A stretch of DNA of 64,000 nucleotides from Theristus sp. LFF4_11 (taxonomy: Eukaryota > Nematoda > Chromadorea > Monhysterida > Xyalidae), in NCBI GenBank assembly GCA_030248135.1, contig JASANC010004260.1:1-64000 (forward strand), in the 5' to 3' direction. The position numbers were made by a program, and so were the translations under genes. Below the pieces are notes generated by a model. That model did not search any database and had not been told where the DNA came from. It saw nothing but the letters and a program-made list of their open reading frames with translations. Below, piece by piece: positions 1-15,353 of the stretch (positions are counted from its first letter, which is position 1; each line of letters starts with the position of its first letter).

Positions 1-1999
1 GTTTTCTGCATGCTGTTCATACCGAACGAAATAAAGGCTAATCTGAAAACAGGTATTCAAAAATTGCGCCTGGGCTATTCTTTACTGTGAAATTGGCGCC
101 AAAATATTGTATTTCTGAAAATGGCTGTGCTGGACACAAAACATTTGCTTTAAAAAGTGCTGTACGAACAGATAGAAATCAAACAAATAAACCAGTTCGT
201 GGTCAAGAAAGGGGCACTGATGTACGGTGTGGGTGCCCCTTTGGCCCAGACTGCGCAGGTGTTTCAGAAACAGAGCGCAAAGAATGTTGCCCAGTTGTCA
301 GTCGTTTTTGATTTCAGTGTTGTTTCGAACGCATTTGTATATTTCGACAGAAAACAAAGACAATGAATAAAACTGGTTCGTTTTTCAGGGTGAAAATCTC
401 TGGAATTTCAATCTTTAAGTCACCAGACCAGGGGTATGCGCGTGGAGCAGAAGATACTGGGGCAGGATTATTGTTTCTTTCAAATTTTACAATTCATTTT
501 CAATCTTTTTAGATTTCGGAAGACATTTTTTCCATGACCACATTCTTACTAGCCGGTTCACACGTGCAATGCAACACACGCATGATGTTTTCGGAAAAAC
601 GGAAGTTGAATGCAAAAGATCGGATATATGTATTTTTTCTTGCTGACAACAAAGGCTACTTTACAAAGCTGCATCTTATTAATCGTGCCATGAAACTCTC
701 GCAAGGTGAATAGCTTTCAATACACTGCCCTTTGTATTGCGTAAATGCATCTATACACGCTCAAGTAAAAGTCCACAAAAAACATATACGCACTTTGAAA
801 AGTGTTTTCAAACAACTCAAACATACACCACACGCGTTACATGCTTTGTAACTACACAATGTGGATTCGCTGAGATGGGGCAGTTACAAATGGACCGCAA
901 TATTCGTATTTTGTGTACTTCATTTCTCATGCTTTCAATAGTATTACGTTCACGCTTTCGTAAGTTTACAAAAAAAACCCTTCTTGAAAAGCTTTTGATC
1001 ACACACATCATCATCAAAACTTTCGCACAACAATCGCACATGCGGCGATTTTTTCACGGGCGTCCGATGTTGTGTGTGGTGCACTTCAAAATCGTGCAAA
1101 CGCTTTTTGCTGTCGTTCCTGAAAGTCGCGGTCGTTGAATAGCACCTGAATCTTGCATTTAGTTGCAATGAGAAAAAAACAGGCAAAACACATTGCGCAC
1201 TGTACATATTGCGCACACGCGCTCAACAATGATGGTCACAGTAAGTTTTCTTGTATAATGAATGGGCAAACAAAATCAAATCAAAAGCAAAACCCATCTC
1301 TTCGGATGCGGTAATCTACGCACATAGCGTGCGTGCGCGTTACGCGGTGACTTCGTGCGGTTTGCATGCGCGCATCTTTACCGCAAAACTTCAAATATAT
1401 TATTACACTTTTGTTGTTTGCAACGGCGGCATCAGTTTTCATGGTCGCACACGTGTGTGCATGCACGTACATGTGCGCAGACGTTTCTCAGAAAAAAGAT
1501 CCAAAGCAATACGCAAGATTTTGAAAGTGAAAGCTTTATGCATGAAAAATTTAATGTGTATACACCTGAATACTTCCTTGAAAGATAAATTTTGCATGTT
1601 CACAATTTTCCCGCGTTGCATGTTTTTCACGTCTATTCCAGAAAGTGAAAGTGACAGTTTCTGTTTGAGTACGCCTTGCGCAATAGAACAACAAACAGGA
1701 GTGGATTCATAAGAATTATAAGTTTATTGTTTGTTTGAAGAAATGTAAGTGTAACAATCAAATGCAGCAGACAAATGAGCTAACAAGCGTTTCCTAGAAG
1801 CTCAATGAAATGGGTTTTTTTGCACGGGAACATGTTTCTTTGTCTGCCCGTCTTTCCTGCTTATTGTTGCTTGTAATGTTACACAGACTACACATGTAAT
1901 GAAGTAAGTAGTGTCTAATCTTGCGAGTAGCATTTATAAAAACGAAGTCTCGAGTCCCGTCATCAATCCAGTTCCATAGTTTTTGAACAGCAACACAAA
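1..1999. other. non-coding stretch, no gene recognised
   Basis: I see no exon with credible splice sites and coding composition here. Open frames are short, overlap on both strands and have no recognisable domain. GAAAGTGAAAGTGACA-type purine runs occur near 1525 and 1645 but are not diagnostic of anything. Confidence 0.5.
1935..1941 (+). promoter_or_regulatory. possible TATA box
   Basis: The string TTATAAA lies about 60 bases before an ATG at 2000 that opens a short reading frame. The spacing suits a core promoter. There is no independent support for transcription, so this is a weak inference. Confidence 0.2.
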
Positions 2000-2127
2000 A
2001 TGGTTAAGTGGAAAGAGCATTCGACAAAAAAGCTTGCTGACAAACAACGCATCCGTGATTCTCATTCCATAAAACTAATACAGTGTATGTTTTTTAAAGT
2101 TAATTTGTTTTGTGTTTTGCATTTCTG
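2000..2127 (+). CDS. possible small ORF or first exon, unknown
   Basis: An ATG at 2000 opens a 42-codon frame that begins MVKWKEHSTKKLADKQ and is rich in Lys and His at its start. It could be cut earlier by a GTATGT donor at about 2084 after the residues KLIQ. It follows a possible TATA box at a sensible distance. No family is recognised and no downstream exon was found in phase. It may equally be chance. Confidence 0.15.
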
Positions 2128-2619
2128 ACATTCCGCATTATTGCTTCTTTGTTATTCAACGCGTTCAGGATTTTGATTTGCAAACTGATGGGTGACATTG
2201 ACCATGAGGCAATACAACTTTACAATCACGAAAATGCAACACGCACGCGGAATAAATAAAGCAAACTTTGGAAAAAAACGCTGCCTCCCCAACCATTGCA
2301 ATTCCCAAAACATCGTGCTCTGACCGCTCAAGAGGCCCACCACGTATTTGCAAAAAAGTAGCACGATTTTTCGTCCGGTCTGTGTCAAATTATGATCATA
2401 ATTTTCCAATCATAATAGTTCCGCGGATGGACGGGCGCGAAACGCGCGTTGCGCAACCCAGTAAATTTATCAGTGGTGTGAAAATAAAAAAAAACACGCA
2501 CATAATAACCACACAGCATCAGATTATCAAAATGCGCGCATCGCGCATGCAATGCAAACTTGGACAAGGAAGAGTGTGAACGAACGGACACGCACAGGAC
2601 GAACTTGAGTCACGCCAAA

Positions 2620-2785
2620 AAAGGTGTCCGAACAGGCGTCCGGGTGTCCCGTGCAGTGTCCGTGTCCCCGGAAATAAAAGTGCCCACATCGCTGATTGTA
2701 GTGTTGCCAGTTTTGTTTCCGGGACACGGGACACGGGACACAGCATTCCCGCGGGACACCGAGGCGGACAGGACACCGGACACTT
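2620..2785. repeat. GTGTCC/GGACAC inverted hexamer cluster
   Basis: The left half is dense in GTGTCC and GTCCG. The right half repeats the complement as GGGACACGGGACACGGGACA and GGACACCGGACA. The two halves can therefore fold on each other around an AT-richer centre near 2700. The stretch is much more GC-rich than its surroundings. No coding role is evident. Confidence 0.5.
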
Positions 2786-3751
2786 TTTTAGCGTGATCAC
2801 AGCACGCTGATTGGTTGCATCAGGCGAATGGACCGCCAATCAGTGAACAGAGGTTTTTCAGCATGATTTAACGCCAAACAACACGCGTCAGCGGTCGAAT
2901 CTAGGACACGCCTTTTGAAAAAGTTTTCTCCACTCGCGTAATCAGGGTTATTTCGCGGGGTGTGAGAAATATGTTTTTTTTGTTGCTACTCCACCATTTC
3001 AGACACGCGCGCAGCGGCTTGCGTCCATATACTGTACTGATGTATGTCCAACCATGGTGAACGCAAAGTCCAATGTCATTTTGTCTCTTCACTATTTTTT
3101 GAACAATGTGCATACCAGTGCAGTTGCAGTAGCGACAGCTCCGTCCCACTAATCCGCACCTCTTAAGGTCACACATGCCTTGCCTGTGTCTGTCGTGCGG
3201 ACGTCCACCATGCACATTTTTTTCAATGCAAACTTGTGCGTTGTTATCATTTTGTCATCACCATGCACATTTTGTTGCGTGTCCTACACTGCCACACGCG
3301 CTGATGAGACAAACGCGCGTAATTTGTTGTCTGGTCTCGCGTAACAGAAAAATCATCAGCGCCTGGCGCACAAAAAAAGTGCAGTTGAATAATGGACAGT
3401 TGTGTGATTTGAGTTGAAAAAATGTGAACTTGAAGAAAACTTATTAAGCACCTGATTTGTTGCCATGAAACATTCTGCACTGAAACTGTCAATGCTAATG
3501 CATTTGAAATACGGTAATGGTCACACATACTATTGTAATTGGCTGACATAGTGCGGACATAAAAAATTCACCAAAAAAGTATGAATACAAAAAAGCACAG
3601 CACGCACTGGCACTGAAGTCATTGAATTCAAATGTTCCCACAGTAACGATCAAAGAAAATTTAGTGTAGCAAAGTGAAAGTGAAAACGAAAATGACAAAT
3701 TGAAAACTTGATAATGATAACGGTTGTGTACATGTGACATTTCAAACCGAC

Positions 3752-3947
3752 CTTTCACGGACGCCAGTGTTCTGCTGAGCAACTGATGAGGCCGTTCCTG
3801 TTTGCGGCGTGAGCAGCTCGGCGACGCCGTCGGTCTGCTGTTGATGCATCTCGATTCAGGTGACGTCGTTGCGTTCATGGTTTTGCTCTTCTCTGACTTC
3901 TCGCTCATTGTCTCCATTGGCACGGTCGCTTCCTCGTCGTCGGCCAT
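3752..3947 (-). CDS. probable first coding exon of an unknown gene
   Basis: On the minus strand an ATG at 3947 opens 65 codons beginning MADDEEATVPMETMSEKSEK. The exon ends at a clean donor (GTGAAAG|GTCGGT) at 3752. The composition is GC-rich and codon-biased, unlike the flanking DNA. The product starts acidic and becomes Ser/Arg-rich, with a disordered look and no recognisable domain. Downstream exons, which would lie below 3750 or off the left edge, were not found. The frame stays open upstream of the ATG, so the start is a best guess. The exon character is moderately convincing and the function is unknown. Confidence 0.4.
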
Positions 3948-4720
3948 GATGCACTTGTTTGTGTTCCAATAAAACTCTTTACATAGAATCTCTGGTTTAT
4001 AAGTTTTTTTCAATGTTGTCAATCACCGGGATTTTTTCGCGACTGTACAAAACTTTTGTACAAAGCGGCCCTTAATTGGCCGAGCGTTCAGGTTTCGAAC
4101 GGTTCAAATTTGTATTGATGGCAGAAAGTTCACCGGAATAAGTCGAATCAAAAATAAATAATCTATATGTATATTTTTATGCCATTCGCGGCAAGCGAAA
4201 CTGGCACGGGGGGATGGCCAAGCCGCCGTCCTGAAATTTCAAGAATTATAAAAGTGGCAATGTCAGTCTTCTGTAGCTTTATGAATTACATTATAAATTA
4301 TTATAAGCTTTGTAATTATTTATGAACCTCAACAGCTGAAACAATCGCAAAGCAACGCTGAGTCAAAACTATTGGCTTCGCTATCACATCAAACACAACA
4401 AGCTGAAAATGAAACTCCAGCAAATCCAGGTACTGTTAGTCAGCTCAGCTTCGCTCAAATAGTAACAATGATCATCCCGCTAGTTCTGCTTTTACACTTC
4501 TGGCGCTTTCCAGGTGAAAGTAAAAGTCAAACGCGGAACCACCCATGAGACAGCGTAGTATGTAGTATAGAAAAAAGTTCAAGAAAACTTCAAGAAACTG
4601 TTACAAAATCCTTCGTGATCACGCCTTACACGGCTACACACAACAGCAAATCCCCGTGTGTTTCTGCTGCTGATCACCAGCACTCCTCTACCACCGGTCG
4701 CACGCATCTCGGCCGCGAAA

Positions 4721-4830
<110 letters not shown>

Positions 4831-4889
4831 CGCGTCTCGAACACGAGCGCATCCACAATATGCATCCTATGCGCATTTTTAAGAGATGG

Positions 4890-6280
4890 GCACAGCATCA
4901 GCGTCTCTGTGCGGTATGGATATGATGCAAAAAATGTCATTCAACTTGCATGGGCATTGTGTGTGCACTCGGTGTGGCCGTGGTGAGCACACGCACACAA
5001 CACAGCGCCTGGCCGTGTGTGACCGCTACGCGACGCGCGCGCGGCTGTCAGGTAGCCGTTTGCAAAACACGCAACGCACACGCGTGGCATGCTGTCGCGA
5101 TATGCCATTGCACCGGCTGTCACCATCGGGCGCGAAAAAACTGCGTGCACACACACGAGACGCATGCACGCGGCGTGCTGGACATGCTGAGCGCACAAAA
5201 CACACGACTACTGCGACTGGAGAGACACACTTGCACGCGCGTGTGCACATCTCTCTTAAACGGACACTGACACACGCAACAGCACGCACGTCGGCGTGTG
5301 AAACGCGCGCACCGGGTCTTTGACACCTCTCGCCAGCCGTTTAGTGCTCGGTGTCCACCCCATGCGTGCGCGGCCGCAAGGGCAACTAGGTCACACTCCA
5401 GTGTTTTTTTTTCACATGCAGGTTTTCGCAGTTTCAGAAATGCGCTCGCGCAACCGTACAAAGTGCACATTATCACGCTTTGCGAAATGGCCGCGCCCAC
5501 CGCTGCAGACCAATCTTCTTTTGAAAGGTCCAACGTTGGTCAAAGGAAATGAAACGCAGAGAACAGAGAAGCTTCGAGTGAAACGCTGAACACACACGAG
5601 ACTGGCAAACTGCAAAAACAGACCAAATATTGACCAGAGCAGAAGCGCGCGCAGCTTCAAAGTCGCATTGCGTTGAAAGGGTGGCCATAGGCATAGACCA
5701 GTGCAACTGAATGGAGCACGCGGTCATGTGTGTGTGCATGTTGTGGCTATTATCACTGGAGCGAAGAGAGAGAAAGAACCACGCATGCGCTCTGCAGCCA
5801 GCAGCACAGCGAAAGCTCGCCAGTCCATGCAGCATTGGTCTAACGTCCGTCCACATTCTCTGTGTGTGTACTGTGTGCACATGTGCAAAGCCGACGCGGA
5901 CTATGGCCAGCAGCGACAGTGAGCGTCATTTACGAGCGCAAGCGTGCAGCGGCTTGCTTGTGCGTCCAGTGGCGTCCAGACACACATGTGTAATGTCTGC
6001 ATGTACACACTGTATACACCGCATGATTGTACATGTACGTACGCATGGCACGTACGATCAATAGGATGCTTGCGCGAGCCACTAGCCAGTGCAGCGAATA
6101 GCCACCGCCACACAGCGAAACACAAGCTAAGCCGCAACGAAAGGGCACAACTCCGTGCTTAACGAGCACCTGCTCCCACCCCCATGGACACACCAAAGCG
6201 ACTTCGGCCTTTCGGCAACACAAGTGCATGGCGAATCACATGGCCACACAGCTCTTTCGATCGTATGTATCCAGCAGGCC
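4890..6280. other. CpG- and CA/TG-rich non-coding stretch
   Basis: This block is dense in ACACAC, TGTGTG, GCGCGC and CGCACA strings, so several frames on both strands stay open without stops. No splice-bounded exon or protein domain is visible. It differs clearly in composition from the AT-rich DNA around it and may be a repeat-derived or regulatory island. Confidence 0.45.
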
Positions 6281-8500
6281 TGGGTACGAAGTTTTATAGT
6301 GGCCTATAGATGTATGGTCAATACTTTTTGTGTGTCTGAGCATAACCGGCGCATTGGATGTGATTATGCGAAACGCACACACAGAACGCTCGGCTATAGA
6401 GCTGGACAGCTGCTGGCTCGCTTGCGCTGCTGATAGCTCTATAGTTCAACACAAGGCTAACACGCACTCGGCTTACATTGTAAGCTGCGGGATGAAGCGG
6501 ACATACACACATAGTGATGCAGAGGCTTGTTATATTGACCGGTGGGAGTTGTGTGCTCGGTCAGCGGATTGCAAGTTCGGAAGTGCTGCATTAGACTCGT
6601 TGGTCGTAGCAAGTAATGCAGATACGTACATGTGTGGTTTGAAGTTACATACACGCACACAACTTGCGCGTTTTGGCATGATGTAGTATAGGTCATGGAC
6701 AGTGGCGTATGGACAAACATGGACTACATTGTGATCCCGCAGTTCAACACTGATTGGATGTTGAAAGTTCTGGCATCCGCAATCCATGTGTATGCTACAA
6801 ATCTTAGCCAATCAACTCGTTGGACGCAATATATTCAGTTTAAACAGGCACATTCCAGGAGTCCGTGGACGGGCATGCATGCGCGGATATTCCCAATCAA
6901 TCTCAATAATGACGTTGCCAACAAAAGCAAAGTGGGCTGGTCGCTGACACCAAAAGACTCCTTGTTCCAAATAGCCCACCGGTTGACGTCTAGCTAACAC
7001 CGGAAAACAAACAGCACAATTACATGTGCAGAGCACACGTGCTCAGTAGACCACGGGCTAGAAAGCGTCAAATTAAGATCGACCCTGACAGGATGATGGC
7101 CATTTGCAGTTTGGCTGAGGGACTATCGGTCACAGTTTGCACAAATTATCTCTTCCAGGCCGTCTGGGCCAATTACATTGAAATTATGATCGAAGCTTTT
7201 GGCTGCATAATGGTCCGTTACAGTTCAGCGGGGCTTTGTCGGGAAAAAGACGTTAATGACATATGGGATTTCTTGATGGTCAAAATCAAAGTAAACGCCT
7301 TTACCAATTGTCTCTGACTGATACATGTGCAAAAACCGGGTTGTGTTTTAGCACCAGAGAAGCGACGTGAAATGTTCTCTATTTGCAGAGCAGTAGACCG
7401 AAACCAAACCGAAAAGCAGAGATGCTGAACTGAAGAGGACGAACGCGCAGAAAAACGCTCTGTGTCCATCATCCATTGTGTCTGTTGTGCAACCGGTGTG
7501 CTCAGGGTTGCCGAGTGGGTAAAAACGGCAAGCACATTTGTAAACTCTGTAGAATCACATTTATATCTAGCGTCCGTTTTCAAACTGAAAAGCAACAGAC
7601 TTGTTGCGCATGAAGCAAACTGGATGATTTCTTTTGAGATACTTCACAAAAACAGATAAACAAAAAAAACGGACGATTTTCAATTGTTCTTGAATGGGCA
7701 GTTAGCACCACCAGGGCAAACGGGTGTGTTTGCTTATCATTAGCGTCTACCACTGCCTGCGCAGTGCGCGCAACACAACACAGTGGTGCTCTGGCTAGTT
7801 CTCGTCCAGTCCCAGCGAGCCACTGTACATTGTACGTCGCACACCAGCGCTCTGGTATTCCACCGGTGAGCCGGCGACAGGGTGACACCACATGGTTATG
7901 TGGCAACAATTCACCTGATCGAGCCGAATATTTGAATGTAACGACACGTCATAACAGACCTGAGCGCAACGAAAGATCAGAATGCCGTTTGGTTGAACTT
8001 CTTGTGCAGTGAGACAAAGCTCAAACCAATTTTGCCCTTGGGGGTTTATGCTCAGAACTGTAGACTATTGCTAGATAATGTCCAGATCCACGATATTTTC
8101 AGCATGTATCATATATACCAGCAGAATTACCTTTCCTTGCCATTGCTTTACATTCAAGGTGCATAGCTAAATACAGTATTTTCAAAAGACAGCCAAAACT
8201 GCGATCGTGTCCATTTTTGCGGGTTTGTGGCCAGCGAATGTGCAGAGCAGTGCCTGCCAGCCAAGGCGGCCGTGTTGCGTCTGTGCGCGTCCACACACGC
8301 GGCGCAGGCCAGTCCAGTTTTGCAGTTACACTGGTTTGTGCGCAATGTTTGTTTTGGTTTGCTTTCCGCTGCTTTTTTGTTATATGGGTGTTTGATTCGG
8401 TTTAGATGTGCGTTTCTACTCTTCAGAAAAAACAGTGAGAGAAAGCGGTGGGGGGTTTGGGGAAAAAATGATAATATCAGTTGTATCATAGAAACATAAA
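6281..8500. other. no supported gene
   Basis: Several frames of 60-125 codons are open on both strands, for example plus 6695-6997 and 7024-7317. None has recognisable domains or consistent splice sites. I do not call genes here. Confidence 0.45.
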
Positions 8501-8510
8501 TTGGTCACAA

Positions 8511-9270
8511 AAAAAAAGCCGTGGGGGGGGGGCGTTGTTTAAAAAATGTGGGTGCGGTGGTTGGCTCCTCCGACGGCAGGGTTGGTTTCTCTTCGGTGGG
8601 TTATTATTATTAGAAAAAAAATATTTTTTTGTTTCTTTTTTTTTTTTGGGGGTTAATAAGTGCGTGGGGGGGGGAAAAAAAACAAAAAATAATTATAAAA
8701 ATATTTTGTTTGGTGGGGCACAAGAAAGGAAAAAAAAGCAAGCGGGGCAAATATGTGGGAGGGAAAGAAAGAATTTTTTTAAGACGGTGTGTGGGGTGTT
8801 GTTGTTGTTGTTGTTGGTGCTGCGGGTGTGTGGTGTGGTGGGGTGTGTTTTTTTTAAGAAAGAAAAAGGGCTGTGAAAAGGAGGGGGTTGGGGGTGGGGG
8901 GGGGGGGGGGGGTGGTGGGGGGCGGGGGGGGGGGCGGTGTAAGGGGTTTTAACATTTTTGGGTGTGTGGCGGGTTTGTCGTTTTCGCTGTTGTGGCCGGC
9001 TAAATTTGGGGGGGTTTTCTTGTTGGGGGGGGTTGGGTGTTTGGGTTTTTTTTTTTGTTTTGTTTGGGGTGGGGGGGGGGGGGGGGGGGGTGGGTGTTTT
9101 TTTCGGGGTTGTGTTGAACCAACAAAAAAAATAAAAGAAATTGGTGTGGTGTGGCGCGCTTGGTGGGGGGAAAAGTATATTTTGGTTTTGGTTGTTTTGT
9201 GGTTTTGTGTGGGAAAAAAAGGGGGGGGGTGGGGTGGGGGGGGGGTGTGGGTTGGGGGCGGCGGGGGGAA
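8511..9270. repeat. homopolymer-G / GGT low-complexity block
   Basis: About 760 bases are strongly strand-biased, with nearly all G and T and some A on the plus strand. There are many runs of 6-20 Gs and interspersed runs of T or A. C is almost absent. The apparent open frames (poly-Gly on plus, poly-Pro on minus) are products of this composition. It is either a true polypurine/G-quadruplex tract or a poorly resolved assembly segment. Confidence 0.85.
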
Positions 9271-9545
9271 AATGTTGCTGTTGTTCAAAGGCATGGTTAA
9301 ATTTCTGTCGAACGACTGATATTTCCGCAAAATAGAAGCCGCAAACTTTTCCTCTAAGTTAGGCGGCAAAAATATAAACAAGAAATAATCAAGTAATCAA
9401 TGGCAACAATACAAGCAGTTTCGTTTGAAAAAGTGTCCTCAACCAACCGTGTCTGTATCTTAGTGCATGTGTACAAGTTTTCAGAAGCAACTTTCCCACT
9501 GCCACAGTCTCAATTGCACAGACCCCAACTCTGCGTTGTCCTTAC

Positions 9546-9735
9546 CTGACATACGTCGGTCGCGACCCAGCCAGCCACCGTCTGATGTGTGCCCCGTGGA
9601 AGGTCGGTGGTGCCCCGGACGCACTCTGCGTTGCCGCATCGGTCGGCTGCACCGAGCAAGCACAATGGGAACGCCATTTCGTGGAGTTGGCTCCGTACTG
9701 CAGACTGCACGTTTTTGGTGATGGGGATGGTGATG
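9546..9735 (-). CDS. possible exon, unknown gene
   Basis: A GC-rich patch ends on the minus strand at a strong donor (TATGTCAG|GTAAGG, exon edge 9546). All three minus frames are open, so the frame cannot be fixed. The start is undetermined; a candidate acceptor is AACGTGCAG near 9710. No family was recognised. The composition resembles genuine exons elsewhere in the window, but no partner exons were found. Confidence 0.25.
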
Positions 9736-10164
9736 GAGATCGTGTGAATCGGTTGATGCATGGCACACGGTTGGTGACGTTGCAATGTTGCACTCGGGTA
9801 TTGTTGATGTTGTGTGTTGTTGGTGTTGATTGTACCACCGCTCAAAAATGATAATTAAAACGAGAGAAAATGCTTATTAGAACCGGGGTACTTGAAAGAC
9901 AGATGCAATTTTCTACTCGTACGTAACCAACGAACGAACAAACGAACGCAAACTTTCAAAAACGTTTTTTGCCTGCGCAGGGCTAATCCTACCAACAGCA
10001 CAGAACGCCCTCGTCAAATACGGGGGGGGGGGCTCATCCAGTTTTTTGCTGTCATTAAGTGTTGTGTTGCACATTACAAAGTAAATGTTGAAATAGCAAT
10101 ACTTTTTTGGAAGGGACTACAGCACTCCGTTATCAAGTTTTATTTCAATTGTTTTTAATTCCAG

Positions 10165-10936
10165 ATTCACTTTCCACCACGTAACGATTCTACCCTCGAG
10201 CAATCTTGCCGATGAATCGGCGCTGTCAACAAACGTTGAATCAAAAACCACTCAACTCGCTGCTCACCCCACAAGAACAATTGACAGTTTACTGCTCACA
10301 CTGCCTGAAATCGATGAACACATCAACAAAAACGGTGATTATCAGAAATTTGATGCCAATAACTTCGAGCGAACGGTGGACTTTTTGAAAATCGACCTTG
10401 GTCCCGAGAACGCCCTTCGAAACGAGCTCTTAGTGCGTTCCGTGCTGGAGCATTTGGAGCTGAACACCAACAGCACCGTTTGCCAGCTGCTTGTCACCGT
10501 CTACTACCGCGATCAATTCAGCTCCTTTGTGCGACTGATGTGCGCAATTGAAGAGGCTGGATTTGAGATGATCGTCAAGCAACCGGTACATGGTGTTTTT
10601 AATGTTCAGGTTCAAGGTTTTAGCAAACACATTGTGTTCAGCAAAACATTGTGGAGCTTTTGGTCCGAAAAATCATCAGAAAATAATCACATTGGTGCTG
10701 GGATTTTGTTAAAGGCATAATCCGGTGGCTTTCGTCGATAAAAAAACCGCAAAATGTCAAATTAAATTTTTTAAAAGTTGTTTTTTTTGCATTTGAAAAA
10801 CATTCAGGTCGCCGCCTGTGCCGTCTCAAATGGTTGCACCCATTTTGCGTATTTGCATCGGCGCTGCCTTCGTCACTACAATCTTGACATCAGTGACACG
10901 ACAAAGGGCAATTTTGAGTCGAAATCTGATTCTTGA
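10165..10936 (+). CDS. C-terminal two exons of a gene with possible CARD-like fold
   Basis: Exon one runs from about 10165 (after TTAATTCCAG) to 10585 (CAACCG|GTACAT). Exon two runs from 10808 (after AAACATTCAG) to a TGA ending at 10936. Phases agree (one base plus whole codons, then phase 0). The first exon encodes about 140 residues of mixed helical character. Its last third, including FSSFVRLMCAIEEAGFEMIV, resembles the last helices of death-fold CARD domains (aromatic-x-x-F, A-L-x-E-x-G, hydrophobic end). The second exon adds about 42 residues ending FESKSDS. Earlier exons lie upstream and were not identified. That the exons are real is fairly likely. The CARD assignment is only a pattern resemblance, and other small helical domains are possible. 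Confidence 0.5.
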
Positions 10937-11217
10937 CAGAGCAGACATGTTGCTCAAAAATACGTTTAAAACTTTATGCTCAGCATTGTTGTGTGAATTT
11001 CCAGTTTGAAATCAAGACATGCACGACTACATTGCAAAACACCAAATGCATATAACCTAACGAAAATAGATAACCATTCACCACCCTAATCTACTAATCT
11101 GGAAAAAAATCTGAAAAAAGTTCAACAGAACATGTTCAGTTACAAACGGTGTAGCAAAACCTGCAGCCTGCTTAATAGATCTGTTGAACTTTTGTTGTAT
11201 CACTGAAACTGCTGAGT

Positions 11218-13304
<2,087 letters not shown>

Positions 13305-13739
13305 TTCAGTATTTTGGTGCTGATACTGATGACAATGCTAAAAACGTTTTTTAACACAAAATTTTTTTAAAACAAGTGGACAGAAAAATGTGTGGTTTTG
13401 ATAAGCACAATTTTCAAACAGCACAAACAGAAAATGTTATTGCCAAGAGAGACTGCAAAAATGCAAACAAGTTATCTGTGAGAGCGACAACAGCAATATT
13501 GCGTATTGCAGGGTGTTTCAAAAAACTACAATGGGAAAACAGCTCTTTCTCGTTCTTCGCTTTGGTTTAATGTTTGGCTCTTAAATTTACAACACAATTT
13601 TAAAAAGATTGCCTTGCCAATTTTTTTAGCACAGCAACGTGTAAGGCTCAGAATCTTCTGCGCCGCAGCTGCGAGTTCCTGTGGATCCAATATTTGAAGT
13701 TTTCAAAGAATGAGACCGTCCGCTATAAGTGGGTACATT

Positions 13740-15330
13740 TTAACAACTATGTGCCCCTGCTAAAAAATCGATTTCGCTCATTCTGGCACAAAGGTGCCGT
13801 TACGTCCCAAAATGAAAGTTCCGGCCCGTTTTTGAAAAAATCAACCCCAACGTTTTCTACAGGCTTGCGAAGTAGGCTAAGTCGAAAAAAGTTGGTATTT
13901 TTCCCAATTTGCTAATTTGCTAATGCTAATTTTCGAAACCCAAAAAGCAAAATAGAAAAAAGTGACCGAAAGAAAAGTTCTACTATTTTTGCTGCTCTTT
14001 CACATGATAATATTATTGTTGTCAAAAACCAAACCAAAAACTTGGTACAAACAAAAAACTACAAAAATTGAGTTTTTTAATTTTTCACTTTTTTCACTTT
14101 TTGCCTTTAAAAGCTTAGGGTTTAAATTGACCGTTCCAAATTTTACAACATCGTTTTCGCCGCAAAAAACTGGTTTAGAAACTTGTAAATTAAAAAAATT
14201 CAGAGGTATATATTTTAGATTTTCGAGTTACAAAATTATTAGAAAAAGTGCGATTTTTGCTCAGACCAAAGTAATTCCGTTTTTATATGTGCTTGATAGC
14301 AAAATCATCCATAGTGACCAGGGTGAAAAATGCAGCATTTTGAATGGACTTTCACGTGATTTATTTATATTTTGCAAATAACAAATTATGCTCTTGGTAC
14401 AAAGCAAAATTCTGAACAAATGAGGTGTTTTAACTTGAATTTTTTATTTTTCCGTGTATAAAAGCCTCAAACAAGGATTTTAACAAAAAACTTTTTACAC
14501 CACGCAATTCGCCGTGTAAAACTGCTTTAGAAACCATGAAAGAGAAGAAAACAGTCGGTGCATCATCAGTGGTTTCGAGTTTTCAATGAACTTCTTCATG
14601 GTTCACCAAAGGTCTGGGATTTGAAGCAATTTTGTGTTTGCACCGAACATATCTACTATAGTTTAATATTTTTTTAAACAATCTAAATCGCGTGAAATAG
14701 CGTTCAAAACTACGTATATATGGTAATTGTCACATTGGTTAAAACGATTTTAAGTAGACTTAATAAAGCAATAAAAGTTTATACTAGCAAACACAAAAAA
14801 AAAATTCTCAACCAACCTTGCAACGAAAAAAAACCTCAAAAGAGGGAACGGTTTGCATCTTGTTAAAATGTTTTCTAGACCAGTTTTTATTGCGAAAAAG
14901 GTAGCAGAAAGAAATTTTGGGACCAACTGAACGCTGAATAAAAGAAAAAGGCCAAAAACTGAATTTTTGAAATTTCTCGACACTGATTTTTTACGCATTT
15001 TGTTTGTACCAAAATTAGGGTTTATGTTTTACAAAACTAAACACAGAATTTGAAAGCCCTTGCAAATTACTACATTTTTCATATCAACATCAATATTTGA
15101 TAACGTTTCTGTGTTGCGTTAAAAGACGTTGTTTGTCAGAACGCCAAAAATTACGTTTTTCGACGACATACATTTTTCGATGTACCCTAATTTGGAGACC
15201 TATAGCACCACACCACAAGGATCTCATTCCAAAAGCGGGCCGGTTTTTTCTTAGTTGGACCTAAGGGTACCTCCAAACCAAATTTGAGCAAAATCTATTT
15301 TCGGCTAGTAGCAGAGTATTACCAAAATGT
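13740..15330. repeat. AT-rich spacer with degenerate inverted similarity
   Basis: The stretch is AT-rich and has no credible exon. Segments near 14000-14220 (AAAACTTGGTACAAACAAAA, CGCAAAAAACTGGTTTAGAA) resemble the complement of segments near 14850-15010 (TCTAGACCAGTTTTTATTGC, TTTTGTTTGTACCAA). This suggests an old, decayed fold-back element. The similarity is imperfect. Confidence 0.4.
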
Positions 15331-15353
15331 TCCTCCTTATTCCGAACGGTCTC

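Noticed and set aside
5120..5533. Long overlapping frames in the CA/TG-rich island
   Set aside because: Low stop frequency is due to composition. Frames are open on both strands and none has a domain.
8854..9381. Proline-rich 175-residue minus frame and glycine-rich plus frames
   Set aside because: They are products of the homopolymer-G block.
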